From contig NZ_JAKWBK010000001.1 in assembly GCF_022512515.1 (NCBI RefSeq), forward strand, positions 3,906,001-3,970,000: a DNA stretch of 64,000 bases. The letters are read 5' to 3'. Both the position numbers and the translations under genes were made by a program. The notes below the pieces were generated by a model. That model searched no databases, was not told the origin of the DNA, and saw only the letters and a program-made list of their open reading frames with translations. Numbering within the stretch: position 1 is the first letter of the stretch; each line of letters opens with the position of its first letter. This document shows positions 29,208 to 39,031 of the stretch, piece after piece. This DNA is from Paraniabella hibiscisoli (GTDB lineage: Bacteria; Bacteroidota; Bacteroidia; Chitinophagales; Chitinophagaceae).

Positions 29208-30833
29208 ATGAATCTTATCAAAAAACTGCTTTATTTCTGCTCTCTGTTATTTGTTTTTAATGATGTTTCTGGTCAGAAAATTAAGGCTATTCCTCCTGAA
29301 GTGGATCAATGGATGACTGGAGAATTGCAGAGGAATAGCAGAAAAACTCCGATAAGCGGCTATGGTAATGATGATCTTTTTTCTCGACAGATTCAGCTAC
29401 AATAGTGGGATACCTTAACGGTTACAGGTTATCGGAGGGTTTTAAAACGGGCATAATTTATATGGAGAATGAATTTTCCCGTGTTGATCAGCCTGTTGTT
29501 GTTAAAATTTTCGAAGATGGCCGTTTTGAAGCCCGTATACCGATGTGGTACCCTAAAATTGTAGAGATGGACCTCAATAATCAATGGCTCAGTTTCTATA
29601 TAGAACCCGGTCAGGCGCTGGGTTTGGTTATCGACTGGAGGGTATTCAGGAAAAATGAAAAGCCCGAAGCCATTCAGTTCAATGGGCCGCTAGCTGATAT
29701 AAATCGTAATCGTTATAGTATTCCCATATTTAAAACAGACCCCGAATGGGTGACCAGGCAGGCTGTGAAGGCAGACCCTGTTGAGTTCAAAAGGAAACGC
29801 TTAAAGTCTGGGATGACCAGAGCCGGGTACTGGATTCAATTCTGCTCAATCATCATGCGGATGAAAAACAAAAAGCTTTGGCTCATGCAGAATTGAACGT
29901 CAATATGCTAATGTGCTTGTATGAGTATGTAGGTGAAAGAACTGATCAGAGACGATCAAATCCATCTAATATCGTCTTGCAAACTAAACTGCCTGTTGAC
30001 TTTTACAACTTTATTAAAAAGATTGATTTTCAAGATAACAGCATGTTTATTTCTAAACAGTTCAGCTCGCTGATCAATCAGATCGAATTTGGCCAGCTGT
30101 ATATCGGAACTATTCAATGGATGAATGCTTTTCGGGGCCGGTTCTGGAAAAAGTGCAGAGAACTGACAAAATGAGGGACTCAATAGCCAGGGAATGTTTA
30201 TACCTGAATTACGGTAAAATATACGATATGATTAGACTTCACCGGATCGCCAGCGCATTCAAATTTGAATTACGTTCAGCGAGCGCTGACACTTTAATGA
30301 ATTATCTCGGACCAATTAAAGAAAGTCTCTATAATGAATTTTACCGGCAACAATCGGATATACTTTTGAATGAAACCCTTCGGAAAAGAAATGAAAATGG
30401 CATTGAGCTTCCTGAATCGTACGCGGGGGCCTTATTCAAAAAAATGATAGCACCTTATGCCGGGAAAGTAGTTTTTGTGGACTTCTGGGCCACTACCTGC
30501 GGCCCGTGCATAAGCGGAATTAAGCAATTGCATGCCACAAGGCTTGAGTATAAAAATAATGCAGACTTTACGTTTTTGTTCATTACTGCGAAGGATGAAT
30601 CACCTGCAAGGCAATACAAATCGTTTGTCAAAAAGCAGGAGTTAACAAACACATATTACCTGGATGCTGATGAATACAGGTATATAAGAGAACTTTTCGG
30701 TATTAATGGAATTCCACGTTATATTGTCATCAGTAAAGAAGGGCGGGTGATGAACGATGATTTTGAGATGCATAATTTCAGGTATGAAATCGGAAAATAT
30801 CTCCCTCAATACGATCACTTAAAAAATCCGTAG
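29208..30833 (+). CDS. TlpA-like thioredoxin-fold protein (three frameshifts)
   Basis: Exported or periplasmic disulfide-handling protein. Signal peptide MNLIKKLLYFCSLLFVFNDV-SGQ, a beta-rich N-terminal region and a helical middle of the kind seen in Bacteroidota TlpA/AhpC-TSA proteins, then a C-terminal thioredoxin domain with VVFVDFWATTCGPCISGI (redox CGPC) and cis-Pro loop GINGIPRYIVI. The frame breaks at T6 29387-29392, A4 29789-29792 and T3 30088-30090, each needing one more base. Repaired length ~542 aa. Stands alone, 11 bp tail-to-tail with the acetyltransferase. Partner protein unknown. Confidence 0.8.
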
Positions 30834-30844
30834 TAAGGTCTCAT

Positions 30845-31270
30845 TTAGAGTTTTCTTTTCATCACATAGTCATTCATAAAATAGCCATTGCCAATTTCAA
30901 CATCCACTTCGTTGACAATCTCAAAGCCAACCGCCTCGTAAAACTGTATGGCTTTATTATACCGGTTTACGTTTAATGTGAGGCTTGCTGCACCGGCATT
31001 CTTTGCAAAGTCAATAATAAAATGGATCAGCTTTTTCCCCAGGCCTTTGCCCTGGTGGTTGGGAGAAAGGTATATTTTGTGCAGATGGGCTGTTTCATCA
31101 TTTCTTATTTCTAATCCGGCAAACCCTGTATCCTGCTGGTCGCAATCCAGAATAAAGAATGAGTAGCCGGGTTTATTCAAGTCTTTTTGAAGTGAGGCAT
31201 CACTATAAAAGAGATCCAGCATATAATTCAGCTGCTCCTGCGATAATATGGTGGAATAAGTAGCCGCCAT
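30845..31270 (-). CDS. GNAT-family N-acetyltransferase
   Basis: 141-aa cytosolic acetyltransferase. The acetyl-CoA loop is LSPNHQGKGLGKKLIHFI (Q/R-x-x-G-x-G/A form), preceded by the AHLHKIYLS strand and followed by ASLTLNVNRYNKAIQFYEAV and GFEIVNEVDVEIG. Intact, ATG start, standard size. Substrate unknown. Converges on the thioredoxin-like gene. Confidence 0.88.
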   Translation of the reverse strand: MAATYSTILSQEQLNYMLDLFYSDASLQKDLNKPGYSFFILDCDQQDTGFAGLEIRNDETAHLHKIYLSPNHQGKGLGKKLIHFIIDFAKNAGAASLTLNVNRYNKAIQFYEAVGFEIVNEVDVEIGNGYFMNDYVMKRKL

Positions 31271-31401
31271 ATCTCAAGCGCCAGTTGTTTGATAGTAGGA
31301 AGCTCTGCTATTGTTGCTTTTCTTATTTGAATAGACATCTTTAAAATTATCTATAAAAATAAGTGTTGCCTTTTATTTAGCAATGTTAGTGTTTAGATGA
31401 A

Positions 31402-32100
31402 CTAAAGCAGGTAGTTGAGAGAAAGGCCCAGGCTGATATTTTTAAAGTACTCATTACCGGTTACTCCATTTTTAGGTGGCGCGAGGTTTCGCAAACCTAA
31501 CTGTCCATGAGCCTGTACCTGAAGATTACCCCATAGTTCGTAGCCTGCCAGCATATTAACGCCGTAGTCTATTCTCTTGCCATAATTGAATGCTTCGTCG
31601 CCTATATAATATCGGGGAGGCTTTTGATCGTTGATATCTGCATATTCAATATCACCAACAAAATTGCCGGTATTTCCATGGTATTTAATTTCCCATTGTC
31701 CTTCGATCCCGCAGGCTACATAAGGTCCAAGGCCAACAAAAACATTCTTATCGTTTTTATTAGGAATCAAATAAAGCAGGTTAACCGGTAACTCAATGTA
31801 GTAGGGTCTCACTTTGTAATCGGCATTGCCCAGATAGTCGCTGTAATTTTGTTGAAACCCTTTTCGGGAAAACAGCAAGCCCGGTTGTATATGGATTTGG
31901 CGACTAAGAATCTTTAGAGGGCTTGTGACGGTAAATCCTAATTGATATCCCGGTAAAAACCGGGTAGCTTGTTTATTGGAAAACTGTTTCCAGGTTATGT
32001 TAGAAAGGTTGCCGCCTGCCGTAATACCAATGCGTGTTTGGGTTATACCGGTACTATGGATCAGCAAAAATGTTATTAAGCTAGCAAGCAGTTTCCGCAT
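31402..32100 (-). CDS. Outer-membrane beta-barrel (porin-like) protein
   Basis: Small barrel of the Bacteroidota OmpW/OMP_b-brl_2 kind, 232 aa from ATG 32100. Signal peptide MRKLLASLITFLLIHSTGIT then QTRIGITAGGNLSNITW. Strands alternate (PYYIELPVNLLYLIP, VFVGLGPYVACGIEG) and the chain ends SLGLSLNYLL, a typical barrel terminus. An upstream in-frame start at 32190 would hide the signal peptide, so 32100 was chosen. Function unknown. Confidence 0.78.
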   Translation of the reverse strand: MRKLLASLITFLLIHSTGITQTRIGITAGGNLSNITWKQFSNKQATRFLPGYQLGFTVTSPLKILSRQIHIQPGLLFSRKGFQQNYSDYLGNADYKVRPYYIELPVNLLYLIPNKNDKNVFVGLGPYVACGIEGQWEIKYHGNTGNFVGDIEYADINDQKPPRYYIGDEAFNYGKRIDYGVNMLAGYELWGNLQVQAHGQLGLRNLAPPKNGVTGNEYFKNISLGLSLNYLL

Positions 32101-32170
32101 AAGATATTTTTTTGGAGGTATACCTTTCAAAGGATGGAAAATGCTGCAGGATAGTTGCCTGGTGCATAAA

Positions 32171-32202
32171 AAAAATGCACCAATTTTCATTGATGCATTT
32201 TT
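32171..32202 (-). terminator. Terminator of icd
   Basis: AAAAATGCA (32171-32179) pairs with TGCATTTTT (32194-32202), loop of 14 nt. On the minus strand it ends in a run of T and lies 22 bp past the icd stop. Confidence 0.65.
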
Positions 32203-32223
32203 GTAAAAAATATAGCGCAGAAA

Positions 32224-33455
32224 TTAAGCTAATTTCTTTTTCAGGTTTTCGTCAATTGCTTCCAAAAACTCTTCAGTATATAAATAATGATCGCCATGAC
32301 TTACCTTGTTGCCGTGAACGCAAACAGCCAGGTCTTTGGTCATTTTACCTTCTTCTACTGTTTCAATACAAACAGCTTCCAAAGCATTAGCAAAATCGAT
32401 CAAAGGTTGGTTCTCATCTAATTTACCACGGAAAGCCAAACCTCTTGTCCATGCAAAGATGCTGGCAATAGGGTTGGTGCTGGTTGGATTACCTTTCTGA
32501 TGCTCGCGGTAGTGACGGGTAACTGTACCATGAGCGGCTTCCGCTTCCATTGTTTTACCATCAGGTGTAACCAGTACAGAAGTCATCAAACCTAATGATC
32601 CGAATCCTTGTGCTACCGTATCACTTTGTACATCACCATCGTAGTTTTTACAAGCCCATACAAAATTGCCATTCCATTTCAGGGCGCTGGCTACCATGTC
32701 ATCGATCAGGCGGTGTTCATAAACGATACCTGCTTCAGTAAATTTCGTTTTAAATTCATTTTGATACACTTCTTCAAAGATGTCTTTAAAGCGGCCATCG
32801 TATTTTTAAGGATGGTATTTTTAGTAGAAAGGTATAAAGGCCATTTTTTGTTTAGCGCAACGTTGAAGCAGCTGCGTGCAAAACCATAAATGCTCTCGTC
32901 TGTATTGTACATGGTCATTGCAACACCATCTCCTTTAAAGTTGTATACTTCAAAAGTCTGTGCTTCGCCGCCATCTTCAGGTACAAAAGTCATGGTTAAT
33001 TTACCTTTACCTTTAATTACGGTATCTGTAGCACGGTATTGGTCTCCAAATGCATGACGACCTACAATGATAGGAGCCGTCCAGTTGGTAACCAGGCGAG
33101 GGATATTCTTGATAACGATTGGCTCGCGGAAAACCGTTCCATCTAAAATGTTACGAATGGTTCCGTTCGGGCTTTTCCACATTTGTTTCAGGTTGAACTC
33201 TGTAACACGTGCTTCATCTGGTGTAATAGTGGCACATTTAATACCCACACCATGTTCTTTAATAGCATTTGCTGCATCAATGGTTACCTGGTCATTTGTT
33301 TCATCTCTGTACTCAACACCCAGATCGAAATATTTAATATCGAGATCAACATAAGGAAGAATTAATTTGTCTTTGATAAATTTCCATATGATGCGTGTCA
33401 TTTCATCGCCATCAAGTTCCACAACGGGATTAGCCACTTTGATTTTTTCAGCCAT
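32224..33455 (-). CDS. icd: Isocitrate dehydrogenase, NADP-dependent (one frameshift)
   Basis: TCA-cycle enzyme of the eukaryote-like class II NADP-IDH group: isocitrate to 2-oxoglutarate. Motifs: [19 protein letters not shown] at the N-terminus, [19 protein letters not shown] (substrate loop), [20 protein letters not shown] (metal Asp), [15 protein letters not shown] and [17 protein letters not shown] (NADP). One extra base at T5 32803-32807 joins the halves as [16 protein letters not shown], ~410 aa, normal. A complete promoter precedes it and a terminator follows it, so it is a single-gene transcript. Confidence 0.96.
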
Positions 33456-33486
33456 ATATATATCGTTTAAGAATTTGTGATTCCGG

Positions 33487-33517
33487 CAAATCTACAGATA
33501 AATACATCAATAGACAA
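33487..33517 (-). promoter_or_regulatory. icd promoter with -33 and -7 elements
   Basis: On the minus strand TTG (33517-33515), 20-bp spacer, TAGATTTG (33494-33487) matches TAnnTTTG. Spacing fits the Bacteroidota sigma-A consensus. The icd ATG is 31 bp further on. Confidence 0.65.
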
Positions 33518-33610
33518 TAGAGTTTTAACTTTACAAAGCTATAATACTGTTAACAACAATTTAGTTAATTAGCCGTTGTAGAATATTATATGATAAAACA
33601 TCAATTATGT

Positions 33611-33618
33611 TACCTTTG
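33611..33618 (+). promoter_or_regulatory. -7 box directly before the Crp-like gene
   Basis: TACCTTTG matches TAnnTTTG exactly and ends only 3 nt before the ATG at 33622, which would make the transcript leaderless or nearly so. No TTG at the right upstream distance. Confidence 0.5.
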
Positions 33619-33621
33619 AGT

Positions 33622-34229
33622 ATGGCCGTTAATGAAAAAATGCAGGCGATTTCGTAAAATTTTTACGACAATTTGTACCGCTCACCGACACCGAAGTGAA
33701 AAAGGAATTGCTTCCTATTATCACTCTCCGGGAATTTGCTAAAAAGCAGGTTATCACCCAGGCAGGCGACGTAGAAAATTATATGAATTTTATCAGCAAG
33801 GGACTGATAAGAAAATATTATAAAACGGGAGAGGAGGAGCATATTGTGCAGATATCCCGGGAGGGGCATTTGATATCGGCCCAGGAATCATTTTATACCC
33901 GCACTCCTTCTGAGTATTTTGTTGAAGCCATTGAGCCCAGTGTGCTGATCTCTTTAACCTTCGATGATATGGAACGCTTATTTGCTTCCAGCCATAGTTT
34001 TGAAAGACTAGGCAGGTTGGTTACTGTTCATACCATGGTATTGAAAGATAAATGGCAAACCAGCCTGATCATGCAATCACCACGTGACCGGTTTTTAAAT
34101 TTTGTAGAAAACCACCAGGAAACTTTACAACGTGTACCACAGAAATACCTGGCTTCTTATTTAAACATTAAACCAGAAACCTTTAGCAGGTTTAAGCATC
34201 TTTTAAGGGTAAAACGTCCAACTTTATAA
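33622..34229 (+). CDS. Crp/Fnr-family transcription regulator (one frameshift)
   Basis: Cyclic-nucleotide-binding-fold regulator, ~202 aa, a small form common in Bacteroidota. From ATG 33622 one extra base in A6 33635-33640 gives MAVNEKNAGDFVKFLRQFV and joins LTDTEVKKELLPIITLREF. The cNMP-type barrel follows (ISKGLIRKYYKTGEEEHIVQ), then a long helix (LVTVHTMVLKDKWQ) and a short winged-helix end (KYLASYLNIKPETFSRFKHL). The Arg/Ser set that binds cAMP in true Crp is not evident. Its last codons overlap the mntH stop by 6 bp (34224-34229) on the other strand. Confidence 0.85.
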
Positions 34230-36115
34230 TCCAGCTTTTGCAGGCACTATCAATACCGGTATATGAATCAGGTGCCGCACCTGGTTAATGGTTTCTCCAT
34301 AAATAAGGTCTTTAATACCTCTGTGGCCGTGCGCTCCGATTACCAGGAGTTCGGCATTGGAATCATTAATGATCTTTGCAATGCTATCCACCGTATTGCC
34401 GAATCCGAGTTTTGCTTCCGCCTGGTGCCCTTTTGCTTTTAGCTGGCTCACATACTCCTCCAGGAATTTATAATCATTAACCGTTTCATCGTCCATACTT
34501 TCAGTGTAATTGGCGCCACCAGCAACACTTTCGGTGATATGGATGAGGTAGTAAACCGACTCAGGAGTACCCTGCGATAGCGCATGACTGATCACTTTTT
34601 GATCCAGGTCTCCAAAATCGAGGGTAATTGCAATACGGTTATATTTCCGTACAGGGGATATTTCCAGTATTTTAGGTTTGTCGTGTATGGTTATCTTCTG
34701 CTCAGATCTTTTTTTAAGGAATGGGAAAAAGGTGGTATAGCCCAAAAGCGCAACAAAACCAATAGCTCCCAGGATGATAAAAATCTTCCAGATAAGGTTT
34801 CCCGGAGCGTAGAAAAAGCCCATGGCTTCTTCTACAATTAAACGTGCGTTAAGATATACCAGTACAACGGTTATCAGCCAGGCCGATACCTTTACCCAGG
34901 GTTTGATCACAAACTTACCCATCGTTTTTTTGTCGCTTACAAAATGGATCAGCGGTATAATGGCAAATCCTAACTGCATGCTTAAAACCACCTGGCTAAA
35001 TATAAGCAGGCTGTCCACGTCTTCTTCTCCGTTAATCAATATAACCAGTGCTGCTGGTACAATAGCAATTAAGCGGGTGATCAAACGGCGTACAATAGGG
35101 TTGATGCGCAGTCTGAGGTAGCCTTCCATTACAATTTGGCCTGCAAGAGTACCGGTAATGGTACTGCTTTGCCCGGCAGCAATTAAGGCGATAGCAAATA
35201 GTTTGGCGGCAACGTTGCTTCCCAGGTGTTGAGGCAGCAGCTCATAAGCCTGCTTGATTTCACCCACATCCGACCGGCCTGTTTTATAAAAGACGGCAGC
35301 AGCCAGTATCAGTATAGCAGCATTCACGAGTAAGGCCATATTGAGTGCAACAGCACTGTCGATGAAATTCAGCTTCAAAGCTTTTTTGATGCTCGCATCA
35401 TCCCTGTTGAATTTACGGGTTTGAACGAGAGCCGAATGGAGGTATAAGTTATGTGGCATCACTGTAGCGCCAATAATACCAATAGCAATATATAATGCTG
35501 TATCATTTTCAATATGGGGTACCAGGCCGGAAATCACTTCACTGGCGTCGGGTTTAGCCACCATAATTTGTATAAGAAAGGACATGGCGATAATAAAGAT
35601 CAGGCCAATAATGAATGCCTCCAGCTTTCGCATACCCAGCCTTTGCAGCATGATCAATAGAAAAGTGTCCAATGCTGTGATCATTACCCCGTAGATCAAT
35701 GGCATGCCGGTGAGTAATTGTAAGCCAATGGCCATACCCAATATTTCTGCCAGATCAGTTGCCGCAATGGCGATTTCTGCGAGTATATACAAAGCAAAAT
35801 TTACTTTCTTAGGGTAGGTTTCCCTGTTGGCCTGCGCCAGGTCTCGGTTGCGTACAATGCCTAACCGGGCAGAGAGGCTTTGCAATAGCAGGGCCATAAG
35901 ATTACTCATTACCAGTACCCATAAAAGCGAATAGCCAAACTGGCTGCCACCGGCAAGGTCTGTAGCCCAGTTCCCCGGATCCATATAGCCAACACTAACC
36001 AGGTAGGCGGGGCCAAAAAAGCCAGGATACGTCTCCATCTCGATTTATTGGGGGCTGTAGTGTCTACCGAATTGTGAACCTCGCTTAAGGAAATTTCTGA
36101 GTGATGCTTTGCCAT
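34224..36115 (-). CDS. mntH: MntH/NRAMP metal transporter with C-terminal UspA domain (one frameshift)
   Basis: Proton-coupled Mn2+/Fe2+ importer. NRAMP signatures: GPAYLVSVGYMDPGNWATDL (metal-binding DPGN) in TM1 and GATVMPHNLYLHSALVQTRK (MPH) in TM6; 11 hydrophobic segments to about residue 455. Residues ~485-630 are a universal-stress-protein domain with the nucleotide motif GAHGHRGIKDLIYGETINQV. One extra base in A6 36015-36020 joins MAKHHSEISLSE to RRILAFFGPAYLVS, ~630 aa. Start ATG overlaps the mntR stop by one base (TAATG), so the two are translationally coupled. Regulation by MntR through the site upstream of mntR is very likely. Confidence 0.94.
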
Positions 36116-36771
36116 TAGTTTTTGATGAAGATGTTTTGAGATAACTCTTTGGTTAAATAGGAATGGTGTTTATTATCGGTTTTCACTTCCATCGATTCGT
36201 CGAAAGCATATTTTTTGATAACCTGTATGCTGCTTCCGATGGAGATATTTTTTCGTCCAGCATTTCAAGTACCTGGGAAGATTGGTTCCCGATCTGCGTA
36301 ACGATAGCTGTTCTTTTTCTGAAAGAGTAGCCAATGATACCTGCTTGGGCTGTATGATCTTACCATTAGCATCCGGAATGGGGTCTCCGTGCGGATCGGT
36401 TCGGGGAAATCCTAAAAAGGCATCCAACTTATTAATCAGTTTTTCATTGCTGATATGTTCCAGCTCTTCCGCTACTTCATGCACTTCTTCCCAGTTAAAA
36501 CCCAATTTTTGCGAGAGAAAGTATTCCCATAAACGATGTCGTCTTACAATACTTACCGCCGCCTCAGTACCAGCGGAAGTAAGCGTGCAGCCGTAATAAG
36601 CTTTATAGCTCACCAATCCTTTTTACTCAGCTTTTTTAGCATGTCGGTAATAGAAGCAGGGGCTGTGTGAAGTGTGGTAGCCAGGTCGTTGGTAGCAACA
36701 ATACCTGATGTGGTCTGGAGGTGGTAAATGGTCTTAAGATAATTCTCTTCTGCGATCGAAAATCGGATCAT
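36115..36771 (-). CDS. mntR: DtxR/MntR-type metal-dependent repressor (three frameshifts)
   Basis: Repressor of manganese or iron uptake. Winged helix: MIRFSIAEENYLKTIYHLQT then NDLATTLHTAPASITDMLKK. Metal/dimerisation domain: RRHRLWEYFLSQKLGFNWEE and VHEVAEELEHISNEKLINK with the usual His/Glu/Cys-type ligands. C-terminal SH3-like FeoA part: SLRQIGNQSSQVLEMLDEK, ISIGSSIQVIKKYAFDESME. Frame is restored with one more base at T5 36620-36624, one near 36291-36300 (not in a run) and one at T6 36248-36253. Repaired ~219 aa, normal. The gene is first in a two-gene unit with mntH. Confidence 0.88.
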
Positions 36772-36784
36772 GCCTAAATAATAA

Positions 36785-36800
36785 TTTAGACAAACCTAAA
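36785..36800 (-). promoter_or_regulatory. Putative MntR operator overlapping the mntR -7 box
   Basis: TTTAGACAAACCTAAA (16 bp) is an imperfect palindrome with TTTAG/CTAAA arms, like DtxR-family operators. On the minus strand it contains TAGGTTTG (36798-36791), an exact TAnnTTTG box, and starts 14 bp before the mntR ATG. Binding would block RNA polymerase, so autoregulation of mntR-mntH is expected. Confidence 0.6.
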
Positions 36801-36868
36801 AATAATTTTCGATATTATAAAACTTTCCGTGCAAATCGGGTTCGCCTTAAAGTACATTTCCAAAAACT

Positions 36869-37863
36869 ATGGTATTATTGGTGAAGTATTGTTTATTTGT
36901 AGTTAATATAATAGGTAACAATTATGCTATACAGGCTCTGCTTTTTACTGTAATGATGATAATGGTGTTCTCCTGCGGCAATAAGAAGAAAAAAATGGCC
37001 GGGGAAGATGATGTGAATTTGCAGGAATTTGTGGATTTCTTTCCAGAGGCTCAGCTGCCTTTTATATATGCAGATAGCTCCCTGTATGCTAAAACAGATG
37101 ATAGTTTGCTTATTAGTGCGGAGATTTTTAATGAATTTACGCCCGATAGTGTGTTAACTGCCAGCTTTGGAGCCGAAAAACCTAAGTTGTATGCTATAGG
37201 AAAAATCCTTGAAAAAGAAGGGACGGTTTACCTGATGTCGAAGGCTGCCACTGCCAAAACAAAAGTGATGTTTATTTCGGCCTATAACAACAAACATGAA
37301 TTTTTAGCTGCAATGCCGTTTATGAAGAGCCAGAAGGAAAGAGGCGTTTCCACGCTGGTTACAATTGATAAGCTTTTTAATATTAGTAAGAAGACCATCA
37401 AAAAACTACCGAATGACGTTGAGATAAGCGGCGATGATATATATGTGCTGAACAGTGCTGCTAAGAAATTCATGCTGGTAATGACAGACGCTTTGGGCGA
37501 CGATGCCGAAGTGATCAATCCTATTGATACCCTTGGGCGGAATTATAAATTCGCCGGGGATTATGGTGTGGGCTCGCGTAATATTATTTCCATTCGTGAT
37601 AATATTAAGCCTGGCCGTGTTCAGTTTTATATTCACCTGGAAGAAAAGAATTCCGAGTGCAGCGGTGAGCTTAAAGGCGAAGCCAATATTACTTCAGAAA
37701 ATACCGTTATCTATAAGAAACCGGGTGATCCCTGCGCCCTGCAGTTTGAGTTCGATAAAAACGGTGTTACCCTGAAGGAGTTGGAGGGTGCGGATCGCGC
37801 ATGGGAGCGCTGGACTGCACGTTTAATGGCAGGTATCCTAAAAAGAAAGCCCCTAAAAAATAA
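36869..37863 (+). CDS. Hypothetical lipoprotein (one or two frameshifts)
   Basis: Not recognised as a named family. The hydrophobic segment LLFTVMMIMVFSCGNKKKK ends in a lipobox-like FSC. In the open frame (ATG 36869) this lies 35 residues in, which is long. A better start is ATG 36924 (MLYRLCFF) if the T5 run at ~36951-36955 is one short. The rest is a ~300-residue beta/alpha chain. One more base in G3 37786-37788 gives the cysteine-bearing end CGSRMGALDCTFNGRYPKKK and a stop at 37861. It faces the PmoA-like gene with 4 bp between stops. Confidence 0.6.
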
Positions 37864-37867
37864 CTAT

Positions 37868-38894
37868 CTATTGTTTCTGAAAATCCTTCGATAAAGCTTC
37901 TACCTCTGACGCCTGCATGTTTTTAGAGGCAACTGACAGACGGTATTTGAAGGTTACGGAGCTACCCGGCTGAAGGGTATAGTTCAGGGTTTCTGCGCCG
38001 TTACTAAAAACTTTTCGGCCCAAAGGATTGGCCGCAAATAGTCCGTATCCCCTTGCATGCCAATAAGTAGGGTATCCGGTGTTGCGGGGTGATCAAAAAT
38101 CGCAATGGTGATATCTTTACTATCCTTGATGCCCTTTAGCATGGCCCAGGGTGCTTTACTGCTCCAAACATTATCTCCTTTTATACCATTGCTATTGTAA
38201 TACATGCCGGAGATATTGGCGCCCGATGAAGGATCTACTTTTGTTTTGTTGCCATGTGCATCAACAAAAATACCGGGCTCTTTCGAAGGCATTTCCAGTT
38301 CCCTGGCCACACGGATAGCAAAAAAACCATCTTTTACATCTTTAAATACTACGGGCTCTTTTAACGCCGTGAGAGTCGTAGATCTGTCAATGATCACTAC
38401 TCCGTTTTGTACTTTAAAGTCATAGGTGGTTTTTTCTTTTAAGAAATGGGCTCCTGGTTATTATACCAGTTAGCAGTAGCTACAAGTTGCGCTTTGTTAG
38501 CAGATTTACTGGCCCGTTCAATTTTCTCGTGTTTAATGGTACCATATAAGTTTTTCTTATCAGCCGCTATTGCCGTAGAATTATTCCAGAAATCAATGCC
38601 ATTTACCGATTCGTAGTTCAGCCATATACCTACATGATGCGGGTGGTCTGTTCTTTCACCCAATCGTGGAGCAATAGGATAGCCCCTGGTTACCGTAATA
38701 CCGTCAATAGTATTTACAGGGTACAAAAAAGGTTTAGCTATTGAATCGTAATAACAGTAGGAGGTAATTAATTGACCATTATAGATAATGTCAGCACGCC
38801 TATCGCCTGGTTTGGAGATAATACTAAAACCATTTTGGGAGTAGAGCAGCGGTGTGCAAAGTAAAAGGCAAAATACAGCGATCGTTTGTTTCAT
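37868..38894 (-). CDS. PmoA-like (DUF6807) secreted protein (two frameshifts)
   Basis: Exported protein of the family misnamed after methane oxygenase; many members sit in glycan-use loci and none has a proven reaction that I know of. Signal peptide MKQTIAVFCLLLCTPLLYS, then RADIIYNGQLITSYCYYDS and the family hallmark TDHPHHVGIWLNYESVNGID-FW. The middle has AFFAIRVARE-type strands, and the end has YPTYWHARGYGLFAANPLGR. One more base at A3 38444-38446 and at G4 38086-38089 is needed; repaired ~342 aa. Single gene on its strand, upstream of nothing else. Confidence 0.85.
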
Positions 38895-38978
38895 CGGGCA
38901 ATAATTTGAAAGGTATAATTGAGGTTTTCAAGATAACTCTTTACCGCTTTATTTACAAATAGACCCGACTGAAAATAA

Positions 38979-39008
38979 AAAAACCGGGTATTGAAGTACC
39001 CGGTTTTT
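38979..39008 (-). terminator. Terminator of secDF
   Basis: AAAAACCGGGTA (38979-38990) and TACCCGGTTTTT (38997-39008) form a 12-bp stem with loop TTGAAG. On the minus strand a T run follows. It lies 24 bp past the secDF stop and is symmetric enough to act both ways. Confidence 0.85.
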
Positions 39009-39031
39009 ATAGATTATAAAGTTCGTATTAT

